A program made the translations under genes and the position numbers. Shown here in pieces: positions 21,266-33,369 of a stretch of 64,000 bases of DNA (position 1 is its first letter; each line of letters opens with the position of its first letter). This stretch comes from Alisma plantago-aquatica. Its lineage: Eukaryota > Streptophyta > Magnoliopsida > Alismatales > Alismataceae. The notes below the pieces were generated by a model, which saw only the letters and a program-made list of their open reading frames with translations, was not told the origin of the DNA and searched no databases. The DNA is taken from NCBI GenBank assembly GCA_963693085.1, contig OY856409.1:1168789749-1168853748 (forward strand), given 5' to 3'.

Positions 21266-21947
21266 ATGTTGGCGGGGCTGCAGGAGGACTAGGTATAGTG
21301 GCCATGGTGGAGGAGCTAGAGGAGGACTAGGTGGTGGGTCCTGATGGAGGATTTGGAGGTGGTGCAGGGTATGGCGGTGGCGTAGGTGCGAGTGAAGGAA
21401 GTTGTGTTGGCCTCAGTCATGGTGGATGAGTAGAAATTGGAGGTGGTGTGGGAGTAGAATGTGTCAATGGTGTAGAGGGTGGAGCTGGAGGTACAACTGG
21501 CAGTTGTGTTGGGAAAGGTGCATAAATTGGCCTTGGTGGGGTTGTAGGAAATTAAAGGCATCGGTGGTGGCTTAGGTGGTGGCGTGGGTGGAGGGAAAGG
21601 TGAAGGTTTCGTTGTAGGAGTTGATGTCGGTGGTGGACTCGGTACAACCTAGGCAGTGGTGTGGGTGTTGGCGGTGGTGTTGGAGGTGGTGCAGGTGTTG
21701 GTGTAGGTGGCGAAGGAGGGGCTGGTGGAGGACTAAGCATAGGTATTGGGCTTGGAGGAAGTTCAGGACTTGTTGGAGGTGTTGGTTTTGGTGGTGGATC
21801 TGGTGCACATGCCGGTCTTGGGGGTGGGGCTGGAGGAGAAGCTGGACTTGGTGGTGGGGTTGGTGGCGGCCTTGGTGGTGGAGTTGGTGGTGGTCTTGGA
21901 AGTGGTGGCGGGATTGAATGATTGATGTTAGTGGAGGTGGGGGTTTG
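21266..21947 (-). pseudogene. Second proline-rich coding relic, interrupted by a Copia insertion
   Basis: On the minus strand the stretch reads PPPTPPPRPPPTPPPSP-type repeats between about 21920 and 21650, then a Ser/Thr-rich tail. The same kind of sequence continues on the other side of the Copia element at 27235-27290, and the Copia TSD gtttg joins the two. The ORF's apparent N-terminus lies inside the Copia LTR and is an artefact of the insertion. The frame changes at the junction. Composition resembles hydroxyproline-rich cell-wall proteins and the relic at 8640-9232; function is not assignable. Confidence 0.42.
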
Positions 21948-22572
21948 TGAAAGGTTTGAACAGGTCAAGATGTGTATATCCAACACGCACAAGAACAACG
22001 GAAGCACCTGCACATATAGACTAGGCACACAAAAATAATATATCAAATAAGCAACCACAAGAACACTAATTTTATGTGGAAAACCCACACAATGTATGAG
22101 GGAAAAACCACAGGGTCAAAGCCTGACGAAAAAATACACTAATCAACATATTACAATGTTCGTCCCAAGTTTTAACCCAAAACTTGAGGAATATAGAGCA
22201 AAAGGAAGAGATATAGATAATACTGAACCAGTACGTCACCACGCTCAAAAAGGCCTCCCAGAAAAATACCCCCTTGCAAAGAATATCCAGGTAGAATAAG
22301 AATAGAGATGTGATGGAAAGCTCAGTGTAGACTGTAGGAGAGAACATAGCAGTTCAACCCTCTTTCCTTTCTCTCCTTTCTTCTTTCTCCCTTGGCTCCT
22401 TTTCCTTTCGTCTCACGTAGAGCAGGTTGAGAATAGTCGGTGGTTGTTCTCTTGGCTTGCGGTTATCCTTTTCAATGCTGATGCGGTGGGTTTTATAAAC
22501 CCTATCATCACATCATCAAGCCCTAGTGGGCTGACCACAATTGGGCTGGAAAACAGGGACGCTGACCCAACA
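21948..22572 (-). repeat. 3' LTR of the minus-strand Copia element
   Basis: 625 bp, aligning throughout with 26615-27229. It shares blocks such as aggtcaagatgtgt, gcaaccacaagaacact and catcacatcatcaag. Differences are scattered substitutions and small indels, so the insertion is not recent. Confidence 0.9.
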
Positions 22573-22625
22573 ATCTCCCCCAACCAGCCTAAAAGAGAGA
22601 CTGTCCTCATGAATCCTCAATTGGA

Positions 22626-25600
22626 GTCTAATCCGGATAGCTCCTTACAAGTAACAAGCTTCTTTATAGGAACTACCTTCATCGGCATGTCAAAAAAATT
22701 GTTATTGGTGTGGACCTTCTTCAGCTTCAACTGGTCATCACTGACAGTTTCACACAATCAATGGTATCTCAGATCAATATGATTTGTCCTAGAGTGAAAA
22801 GAAGAATTCTTACTCAAGTCCATGGCACTCTGACTGTCATAGTAAATAACATACTCATCATGTGTCAAACACAGTTCTTGTAAGAAATGTTTGAGCCAAA
22901 CCATTTCTTTTCTTGATTCACAAGATATAATATATTCTTCCTCAGTAGTAGATAAAGCAACACACTTTTGCAACTTAGACTGCCAACTAATAGATCCCCC
23001 TACAAAAATGAATAGAAAACCTAAGGTAGACTTCTTGTGATCAAGATCACCGGCTAAATTTGCATTTGTAAAACCTATAAAAACTAGTGGTGCCCCTCCA
23101 TAGCATAAAAATCACTAGATATCTAAGTATCTAATTAACAACATTCTAATGCTCCTTACCAGGGTCAGATAAAAATCTTCTTGTCACACCAACGACATGT
23201 GCAATATCAGGCCTAGCGCACACCATATCATAAATAAGACTTCCTACTACAGAAGAGTAGGGTATGTGAGCCACCTCTTGCTTTTCCTACTCAGTAGAAG
23301 GAGATTGTTTTCTACTCAATCTGAAGTGACTGGCTAAGGGAGTCCCAATTGGCTTCGACCCCTTCAAGCTGAACCTGTCAATTACACGCTCAACATATTT
23401 CTCATGTGACAACCAAAGTTTCTTTGCTTTCCTATCATGCCTGATGTCCATGCCAAGAATATGTCTGGTTGGCCCCAAGTCTTTCATATCAAAAAACTTG
23501 AACAATTCTTCTTCAGATTGGCAATCATCTGAGCATCTTTACCGACAACCAACATATTATCAACATAAAGCAAGCAGATAATAAAATTGTCACCTAAAAA
23601 TCTCCTTTAGTAAACACAGTGCTTTACCTCTATCATGTGGTAACCTTGCTTCAGCATGAAAGCATCAAACATTTTGTAACACTGTCTTGTTGCTTGTTTC
23701 AACTCATAGAGACTTTTCTTCAATCTGCAAACCATGTGTTCTTTACCTTTCACTACAAATCCTTCAAGTTGTTGCATATAAATCTCTTCCTCTAGCTCAC
23801 CATGGAGGAAGGTTGTCTTCACATCAAACTGCTCTATATCAAGGTCCAAGCTAGCTGCTAAGCCCAAAACAATGTGAATGGAAGTCATCTTCACCACTAG
23901 GGATAATATCTCATCAAAGTCAATCCCCTACTTTTGCCCAAATCCTTTCACCACAAGTATATCTTTGTATCTCATAGTGTTTTCATTCCCATCTTTCTTT
24001 AGCTTTAATCCCACTTGTTCTTTAAATATTTTCTACCTTCAATAAGAATGCATAACTCGTATGTATCATTCTTCTTCAATTAGTTCATCTCATATTGCAT
24101 CACATGCATCCACTTATATTTTTCTTGATGAAACTTTTCTTCCTCATAGCTTTCTGGCTCCCCCTCTTTTGTGATTAATGAACATTCTAAATCAGAATAT
24201 TTAGTAGAATCCCTTTTCTCTAGTAGACCTTCTCATCTGTGGACCTATCAGATCTATCAGTTGAGGTTGCTCCCCCACTCAGGAACCTCCTCAACATGGA
24301 CATCATCTTCACTAGGATCATCCTCTGCCATATCATCATGAGGTATCTCATCATCCTCAACTTGGTCTGCATCAACATTCTACTTGACTGGAGAGGGGAC
24401 TAACAAATCATCATAGTATCATATTTTACCTGCTCAGGCTCTGTCATCACTATATCAAACAAAATCTGGTCCTCAAAGAAGATAACATCTCTAGATATGG
24501 TTATCTTCTTCTTTTATGGGTCCCAAAGCTTGTAGCCAAACTACTCATCACCATATCCAACAAAAATGCAAGGAACATGTTTGGCATCAATCTGTCTCTA
24601 CTCCTTAGGAGCATGTGCAAATTCCTTGCACCCAAACACTCTAAGGTGAGAATAAGAAGTTGGCTTCCCTGTCCACACACTCTCTGGAGTGTCAAAATCT
24701 AGAGGAACTAATGATGACTCGTTAATCAAGTAGCAGGTAGTGTTTATAGCCTCTTCCAAGACATCCTTAGGTAGCTTTGCATTCTTCATCATCCATCTAA
24801 CTTGCTCCATAATGGTTATATTCATTCTTTTAGCCAAACCATTGTGTTGTGGGGTATCGGGACCAGTCTTCTCATGCCATATGCCAGATCATTCACAGTA
24901 AGACCTGAAATCCTTGGAAACATACTCACGTCCATTTTCAGCATGAAGATACTTCACTTTTTTATATGTCTCCCTTTCAACCATGGCATGGAACTTCTTG
25001 AAAGTATCAAACACCTAATCTTTCCTCTGCAAATAGTAGACCCACTTTCCTAGATGTGTCATCAATAAAAGTAATAAAGAATATGCTTCCACCCAAGGAG
25101 TTGACTTCCATAGTACCACAAATATCAAAATAAATCATGTCTAACACATTAGACTTCTTGTCACACTAAGCACTGAGAACTGGACCCTTCTTTACTTCCC
25201 AAGAAAAAAACTTTCATAGGGGTCAAGAATCACATTTTTACCACAGGGATCAAATCTTTCTTTGCAATCAGTTGTAGTCCTTTCTCAATCATGTGCCCAA
25301 ACCACTTGTGCCATAAATATAGAGAACTGGAGTTGTCCACAATATTGACATTGTCAACGCAAACCTTTATATTCATCTTGTACAAAGTGCAGCAAACTTT
25401 GCCTCTTTCCACGACCAACTGTCCTTTGGTGACAAAAGTTTTCAAATCACCAAAATGATATTTAAAGCCTTGAATGTCGATCCCACAACCAGAGATGATG
25501 TTATAATCAATTTTAGGAATATGTCTAACATTCTTCAATGAGATGGTATAGCCCAACTCGATCTCAATGCACACATCACCTATCCCATGAATCTTCTCAT

Positions 25601-26579
25601 AGCTTTTAGTATTCATCGTCGTCATTCCAAAGTTCCCAAACTTGTAGGAGAAAAAGAAATGTCTATGAGGAGTGATGTGGTAAGAAGCACCAGTGTCCAA
25701 CACCCACTTAGTGTTGTCATTGGTATGTACACAATGTCCCATGACAACTTCACATGTGAGTACCTCTTCGACATCTATAACGACTGAAGCTTTGTTTCTA
25801 TCATAATATGTCACTTTCTACATTCCTTATTTAATTTCTTTTTTGTGTTGCATGTAGAATTTATGTACATGACTCGGCTTGTTGCAGTAATGGCAAACTA
25901 TCTTTCTTCTAGACTTTGACCTGTGCTTTAACTTTCCTCTATCACCATCCTAGCCACGACTCTAACACCTCCCCTAGTCCTCGACAACAAGAGAATGTGA
26001 AATTGATGTCTCTGTTGAGTTGTGTCATCTCATCTCTTCATTCAGTAGGGTATTAGACAACAAGTCTAATGTCAACTTCCCCTCTGGAGAAGAGTTGCTA
26101 ACGGAAATCACCAAAGTCTCTCGGCTGTCAGGTAAAAAACAAAGAAGTAAAAGTGCATGTAACTCATCATCAAGTGACAAACACATCATGGCTAGATGAT
26201 TACCATGCTCTTAAACCCATTCAGGTGCACTGATATATTGTTGTCTTCCTTGAACTTGAGGTTGATAATCTTTTTAATCAGAAACACTTTGTTCCCTATA
26301 GTCTTTCTCTCATACTACGACTTGAGCTTCTTCCATAAAAAGTGGGCACTGGTCTCATTGGCGATGTGGTGGATGGCAGACTCGTCAACTCAGTGACGGA
26401 TGAGGTCCATGTATTTTCAGTTCATCTTTGTCCAGTCCTCCCATTTTGTGTCTACTAGCTTGCTCGCATCACCCTGGACCAGTTCATAGGGATCATTACA
26501 ATACAGAAGATCCTCCATTTTTATCTTACGTCGACCAGTTTGATGTCGTCAACTTCACCATATTATTTGTGTCACCCAT
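22626..26579 (-). pseudogene. Copia gag-pol polyprotein, degenerate
   Basis: Coding starts at an ATG at 26579 and ends near 22626. A frameshift lies within the first 60 bp of gag. In order on the minus strand: gag with a CHYCNKPSH zinc knuckle (about 25890); protease with WVLDTGASYHITP (about 25700); GAG-pre-integrase LWHKWFGH (about 25300); integrase (25100-24600, ending SHLRVFGCKEFAH); reverse transcriptase (23950-23280), where the catalytic YVDD box reads YVDN (about 23545); and RNase H with ALSTTEEEY and HIDLRYH (22973-22750). Several stops interrupt it. It would copy element RNA into DNA and integrate it; this copy cannot. Confidence 0.88.
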
Positions 26580-26599
26580 CTAGTCCATGTAGCCAACCT

Positions 26600-26614
26600 G
26601 GCTCTGATACCACT
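26600..26614 (-). other. Primer-binding site of the Copia element
   Basis: On the minus strand TGGTATCAGAGCC, complementary to the 3' end of plant initiator tRNA-Met, starts 2 bp after the 5' LTR. Confidence 0.9.
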
Positions 26615-27229
26615 TGAAAGGTGTTAGCAGGTCAAGATGTGTGTATACAACATGCACAATAACAACATAAGAACCTACACTTATAGACTAGGCACACACA
26701 AATAATATAGAAAATAAGCAACCACAAGAACACTGATTTTACATGGAAAACCCCCACAATGTGTGAGGGAAAAACTATGGGGTCAAAGCCCGAAAGAAAA
26801 TTTGACTGATCAACATATTACAATGTTTGTCACAATTTTTAACCCAAAACTTGAGGAATATAGAGAAAAAAGAAGAGATACAGATAATACTGAATCAGTA
26901 TGTCACCACACCCAAAAGGCCTCCCAGAAAACACTTTGTTGTAGAGAATACCTAGGTAGAACAGGAATAGAGATGTGATGGAGAACTCAGTGCAGACCGT
27001 AGGAGAGAACCAGAGCAGTGCAACCCTCTCTCCTTTCTTCTTTCTTTCTTGACTCCTTTTCTTTTCGTCTCACATACAACAAGTTGAGAATAGTCGACGA
27101 CTTCTCTCTTGTCTTGCGGCTACCCTTTTCATTGTTGATGCAGTGGGTTTTATAAACCTTATCATCACATCATCAAGACCTAATGGGCTGCCCACAATTG
27201 GGCTGGAAAATAGGGTCGTAGGCCCAACA
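26615..27229 (-). repeat. 5' LTR of the minus-strand Copia element
   Basis: 615 bp, the partner of 21948-22572. It ends on the plus strand with cccaaca, followed by TSD gtttg. Confidence 0.9.
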
Positions 27230-27608
27230 GTTTGTTGTTGGTGGAGGTGCAAGAGGTGGCGTTGAAATTGATGGTGGTCTCCTGATGACCAGTTCGTATG
27301 AAGGCTTCTATATTTCACTAGTTATGAAAGAGAGACAATTGTTCTTTTGTATATGATTTTGTTAAGATTTATTTCTAAAGTTAAGGAATTCCATTCTTTG
27401 GCAAAGTCTTATATTCTACATAAGAACTCATTCAGGGGTTCCTTCCAAGAGTTCTGATTCTAAGAGACTGTCATATATAGTTAAAGCTCTAATCTGCAAA
27501 AGCACAAATGATTTATGATGTAATCTTTCTATCTCCTCTCTTTGCATGTAGGTTTTTACTCTCTAGAATGTAACACAGAATCTTGCTAAAATTTACTTTG
27601 TTCTAACT

Positions 27609-28545
27609 AGGGGTGTCAAAAAATTAGGTTCGAATAGGTTCTGGGTCAAAAAATCTTGTTCGGATTGTTTGATAGTCAACTCCAAACCTAGACCCCAATT
27701 TTACTCAAACCCCTCAACCCGAAACCAGCCCGGATTGAAAATTCTACACTCTGAACCAAACCCGAATCCATATTTGAAGATGATTCTTTTAGAAAAATAT
27801 ATATTTTTGATAGAATTACCTACTTAAATAATTTCATTATCTAAAATAAACTACCAAAGATGTCAATGATCATACCATATCAAACAATTATAATATTATT
27901 TTTCCTTTGATTTTATTATAAAAAATAATACCTTAATAGTAAAATATTAATATCATCTAAAAACAAGACAATTTCAACACAGGTGCACCATCACATATAT
28001 CATACTAAACAATACATATATCACATCGAAATCGCTGCAACATCACATATAGCATACCAAGACAACACATATTTATATCAAAATATAGTCCATCAAACCA
28101 ATCTTGATGGTTATACCATAAATACTTAAAAAACATTTTATACCATATCATAACAACATTTGTATAATAAAATCCATAAAAGTCATCATTTGTGGTACCT
28201 AACACGGAACTAAATTCTAACACAATAGGAATATCACAATACTATTAAAATAAACACATATATCACATTAAATAACTAAAATATATTGTGATATCACATA
28301 TATTATACCAAAACAACACATGTATCACTTCAAAATATAGTACGCATCTTATAAATATAGGTATATAAATAAGTATTTAGAACCTAATTTCGTCAACTTT
28401 ATAAACCCAGAACCGGCCTCTTTAGATTCAGACATGTAATCTTAAACCCATAACTAACCTAAAACGTCAAAATTGAAACCCGAACCCAATTTTTCCCAGA
28501 TCGGACACGATTGGGTTAACGTGTTTGGACAAAAATATTTTCTCA
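27609..28545. mobile_element. Possible hAT-like non-autonomous fragment
   Basis: The left edge aggggtgtcaaaaaa resembles hAT termini (AGGGGTGTCAA). It is followed by GGTTCGAATAGGTTCTGGGT, and a roughly inverted AAACCCGAACCCAATTTT block appears near 28477. The interior is AT-rich and non-coding. I could not find a matching right TIR or an 8-bp TSD, so boundaries are approximate. Confidence 0.3.
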
Positions 28546-28559
28546 TCAAAACTATAAAC

Positions 28560-28950
28560 ACCATAAAGATAATCATATAAGAAACACTTATGGGTGGCTC
28601 ACTCTTAGAAATAGACTGCTCAGCAACAACTTTCATTTCTTAAGGAAGTTCACTACAGGCAATAAATGTCCCAGTTGTCACACTACAGAAGAAACATGTC
28701 TACATGTCATAAGGGGTTGTAGGGATGTCAAAGAATTTAGGGTCAAGATAATTCCAAAGACAATTACCAATTTCTTTGAAGGAGATTCTATTTTTGACCG
28801 GATTGGATATAACTTTAAATTATTGGAGGAAGTTAGAAGTTAGCCAACCCTTTTTGGAATAACCTGTTGGTTGAGTTGGAAGAATGAAAACTCTATTATC
28901 TTTGAAAATAAATCCAACTAGTGGAGTACTATGACAATCGATAGGTTTTT
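28560..28950 (+). pseudogene. LINE reverse-transcriptase zinc-binding (zf-RVT) fragment
   Basis: One plus-strand frame reads a C-x2-C...H...C array (CPSCHTTEETCLHVIRGC) preceded by LRNRLLSNNFHFLRK and followed by FGITCWLSWKNENSIIFEN. This is the typical order of the zf-RVT domain near the C-terminus of plant LINE open reading frame 2. Two TAG stops interrupt it, at about 28842 and 28919. The fragment is cut at 28951, where Copia LTR-like sequence starts. The reverse transcriptase domain itself is absent. Confidence 0.68.
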
Positions 28951-31900
28951 TGATGGGAATATGTGCACGTAGTTATGCAACTACGACGCAATGAAAAATA
29001 AATATATGTAGAAATGTTAATAATGAGTGTGTAACCTAAGATAATAACCTCAAGTAGATAAAGTAAATAGAAAAAAATAGATTTTTATGTGCAAGACTCT
29101 CAGAGTGTGTGAGGAAAAAATCGTAGGGCCAACCACGAGCAAATCAACTATATTCTCTCGAGTTTTGACCTCTAACCTGAGATAATACATGAAGGAGAAA
29201 TAAGAAGATACCACAATGTAGGGAGTGATCCCTACAATTCTACCACCCTAGAACTTCCCAAATAGATGTACTCTTCCACAAAGTGCACTGTAGTACATGG
29301 CCCAAAGAAGACACATGGATGCCTTAAAAATCCTACCTTACTTCAATTCTTCTACATTTTCTTTTTCTTCCTTCTTCCTTCTTTGTTTATTCTCCCATTT
29401 CCAAGCACCGAACAATCCTTTTTATTTTACCTTGCATATTGAACTAGCAATTAGTGGTTGCTTGCTTTGCCTGCAGATCACCTTTGACGGCTGGTCTCTT
29501 GGCTATATATAGTCGTGTTGTGACCCCTATGCACAATAGTCATGATGATGCAATGTGCTAAAATTTAGGATCTTTTTCTATTTCATGACATGGAGGTTAG
29601 TAAGGTTGGTTTCTTAGATTTGAGCAAATAAAGATAAAGTTATTTTTTAACAGACACTATTAATATATATAATATGAATAACTCAGTGGAAACTCATTAC
29701 ATATAAGATCATGAAAAATATATATAATATTTTTAGTGGAATATTAACTGAATAATATGTATATTTTCTAACATTGGAGTAAGTTCATGAAATATGTCAT
29801 AATATGCTTCATTTGTTGGCTAATATTCACATAATGGTTAAGATATGTTTAATAAGTGGCACAATGGGCTTAACACATGAATATGTTATAAGAATGTGAA
29901 TTTTCATATTCATAAATATGAATAATGTTCCATTATCTAAATAAATATTGAATTGATAGACTTGATAGATCAAATAAATACAACATAGAAGTTTGTACAT
30001 AATAATATATAGGAATCTTTTAGTGTAAAGATAATGGAACTCTAAATAATGAATATTGATGGTAACAATATAATGTTATGATAATATAATGGTGTTGAGC
30101 CCAAAACTCTAATTCTAATATAACTCCTAAAAGGAATTCCCATACATAAAGCCAATTTCAAATCAGACTCCTTGGGCCTCGGTTAACTTGGATACCAAAC
30201 TTGGTATTAATTGGTTAATCCAATGTGTATTAATTCCATTAAGGAAAAAAATTACAAGTTTAACTCTAAAATATTAAATAATACAATAGATGATTCCAAA
30301 ACTAGAAATTAGTGACAGAATCAGATTATGCATGCCCAAAATAGTTTAAATGCCAAATTTGAGCTTATTTGGAATTTGTTTGGACCCTTAATGAAATTAA
30401 GAACGGAGTATATAAGTTATTTAACTTAAATACATTTAACGATTCGACTTTCCTACAACTACTTGAATTTTTGAATGTCACACTTGCTTCCCTGACTTGC
30501 CAAATTTCAAGTTTATTTGTGATTCCCATATTCATATGGTGTGGCCTCTCTTTTATCTCCTGCCTTTTGCTTATAGCATGTTTCCCTATTTTCTACCGTC
30601 TGATTTTCCCTCAGTGATATCTCCCTTATCTCACATCATTTCCGCAAGATTCTTTTGGCTTTAAATCAAGGAGGTCTTTCCAATCCAACGACCACTTACT
30701 TATTCACTTTCGTGCCCTAATATAAAACACACAATTTGGTAGTGAGCTTTTTTCCACCACCGAGTTGTAGACACCCCAAAACCTATGATCACCTTTATTT
30801 AAAGACCCAAAGAGCTTCTATAGGACCCCTAACGTCTTTCACTTTGATCAATGGCATATGTTTCCCTATTACTCACCTTGTCAATGACCTTCTTCATCTC
30901 TGGAGATTGTTGTTGTGCCATGCTCTCCTCGCCGAAGAGCAATAACTTAAAGTAAGAATCTCCTAACCGAGTAGCTTCGTTTATGATTTCTAGAAAGTTG
31001 TGAAATGTGTCTCATTATTCTACCCTCAAACTTGACCCTCTATACCAGTTTGGTGGGTCTTTTTGTTCTTGATTAGTGGTGTTTTAGTCTTCTCATCCAG
31101 AGGATTATTTCCTTACGTTCGTCGTGATCCAGGAGAGTCATTTTGCAGGTTAGTTTCATTTGCCTTTCCTTATTTGTTGGTTTTGATCCTTCACTCCTCG
31201 GTAACCATGGTGGTAGATTTTTTTGGCTCCTAGTCATCTCATGGTCTAGATTTTGGGCTGGTGGAGATTAGCAAACTACGATAAAGCCATGAGAATCATC
31301 AGTTTGGACCGGTAGAATGTGGATTGGTGTTTTGATTTTCTTGCAATCAATCTTTTATGCACTTTGGCATTTAGCGGAATGTATCAAGGATGGGAAGAAG
31401 ATGAATGTTGATTGTTTCTTAATTTTGCCCCTGGATGCATTTCTTTTTGTCATGCTTGGCAAGGGCTTAATCGACATTTAACAAATTTCATCTAGTCAAT
31501 CGTCGCGCCTGTAATATAATTGGCTCTATCATTATGCCCTATCACACATGATGGTTGAATAACCTGATGTGAGGGTGTATCAGTAATTATCATATGGTTT
31601 TATTTAATAAATCAGTAAATATAGTTATCTTAGGAAATTCATATCTAAATATTTATAAATCAAAAAAAGAAAATAAGATGTGTTTTAGAATTGTGGGATT
31701 GTTCACTATTCAATACTATTAGTTTTATCTCCTAAATCTAATATTATAAGAATGTGCTTTTATGGGTTTTTCTTAATTGGACAAAAATTTTAAATGCATG
31801 TCTAATAATCTATATGTCAGAAAAATAAAGCAAAATATGATATGAACTCACAAAAATATAATCTATAAGATCACATGGTTTTGGTTACCTAATTTATTAA

Positions 31901-33324
31901 TTATTAAAAGGTGAGTTTTAATGTTTATTCAATTAATATAAACCTAACTCTAATCTCACATATGCCTTTAATAGGTTGCTTGTTTATAACTAGGATTTGG
32001 ACCTTGGACATATATAGACTTCATGAGAGGTATGTTGCAACTCTATTTGTCATATTGAGCAAACACCTAATTTCTTTTATCTCTTGAGGTATGTTGAATC
32101 TTTATTCGTCATATAGAGAAATCACCCACTTTTTATCTCTCTTTTGGTCCTTTGGACAAATTAGCCTACACAATTTCTCTCTCTTCTGAGAATTTCTTTC
32201 ATGTGAAAGATTATATCTTAATTTTGATCTTGAGATCATCTTACTTTGTGGGGTATTCTCATTGGACTCTTATTTGTTTCTTGTTCTTCTTATTTCTTGT
32301 GGAACCCTAATTAGAGATATTGAATTAAATGTGGACTCCTAGGCATCTTATTTTTGAAGATTGATGGATATTTGTTAATGGGTCATATGACCCCACATTA
32401 TAACTGTTGGATATTCTCATCTCTTATTTGATATTGACTAAACTTGTTCTTTCCTCTACATTGTGCATGTCTCAAACTATTTTTATTTCGTGTAGTGGTA
32501 CATATGTATAAACATGTTTTTGGATGTGCATATTTTGTCATGCGTGCACATATTCCACTCAGATATATATGAAGGGTGTGTGCATTCCACACAGGGTGTG
32601 CATATTCCACCCAATTCTTTTAGGCAAACATCCTATCGTGTCCCAACCCTACTTGAAATAACCTTAGTCTTTGTTGTTTACATGCAGTGCTTATGAATTG
32701 TGGTATTATTATTATGACATTGTCTTAAGGAAAGAAATCTCTTATTATTGATTGTCATTTGATTTGAAATTCATATTATTTTGATACTGACTTGAGTGGT
32801 ACCCTTCTCTTCTATGTGTGTTATATTTGATGTCCTTTTTCCCTTATATTGCTCAATCCATTATTCATTTTCTCATATCCGCTTGTAAGTTGATAATTTT
32901 ACATATTTTGTCTTCTCTTCTGGGGTTGCTCCCAACCCCAGACGTAGGACATGGAGGTCATGACATGCATATGTGGACCTAGATTATGGAGATCACTATT
33001 ATTGGAGATAAACTTAAGATAGCTAGATATCCCTCTACTTAGATCACGATGATGTTGTACTTTCATATAATCCCCTTAATGGGAGAATAATATGTAACTT
33101 TAATAAATTGAGCAAGAAATGTTATTACCTCTCTATACATTGGTCTTTTTGTATATCATCATTTGAGAATTGAAAATTTACACCTATTCCAGCACACATT
33201 TTTAGTATGTTTGGAATCGATAGATCCATTCCTCAAATTTTAGTAGGGAGTTGATCCCCTCTCGAGTCCCAGCCCTTACATGTTCCCTAATGGCCTTGGG
33301 CTAGAAAAGAACATAGGCCCAATA
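28951..33324 (-). mobile_element. 3' LTR of a second Copia element, with a ~3.7-kb insertion inside
   Basis: 28951-29570 resembles the Copia LTR at 21948 in layout (start tgatggg; gtgtgtgaggaaaaa; a polypyrimidine stretch; a tatatatag near 29510). The expected LTR end (…gggctag…ggcccaata) appears only at 33290-33324, directly before a purine tract (minus strand GAGGAGGAT). The sequence between about 29570 and 33285 therefore looks like an insertion into the LTR. I could not locate its exact junctions or a TSD. Confidence 0.4.
29570..33285. other. Unassigned sequence, probably an insertion; no recognised gene
   Basis: Very AT-rich. ORFs are short and show no motif. I see no LTR, TIR or tandem array that would name the element. 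Confidence 0.35.
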
Positions 33325-33369
33325 ATATCCTCCTCTGACTCAAGGAGGAGACTTTTCATCACAAAATCA

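Larger units (their letters stand above)
21948..27229 (-). mobile_element. Full-length Copia LTR retrotransposon on the minus strand
   Basis: The element is 5,282 bp with LTRs at 26615-27229 (5') and 21948-22572 (3'), flanked by the exact 5-bp TSD gtttg (21943-21947 and 27230-27234). On the minus strand the LTRs start TGTTGGG and end CA. The primer site matching tRNA-iMet (TGGTATCAGAGCC) directly follows the 5' LTR, and a purine-rich tract (GGTTGGGGGAGAT) precedes the 3' LTR. The order protease, integrase, reverse transcriptase, RNase H makes it Copia. Wording of the RNase H end resembles Tnt1/Tork-type elements, from memory only. Confidence 0.93.
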
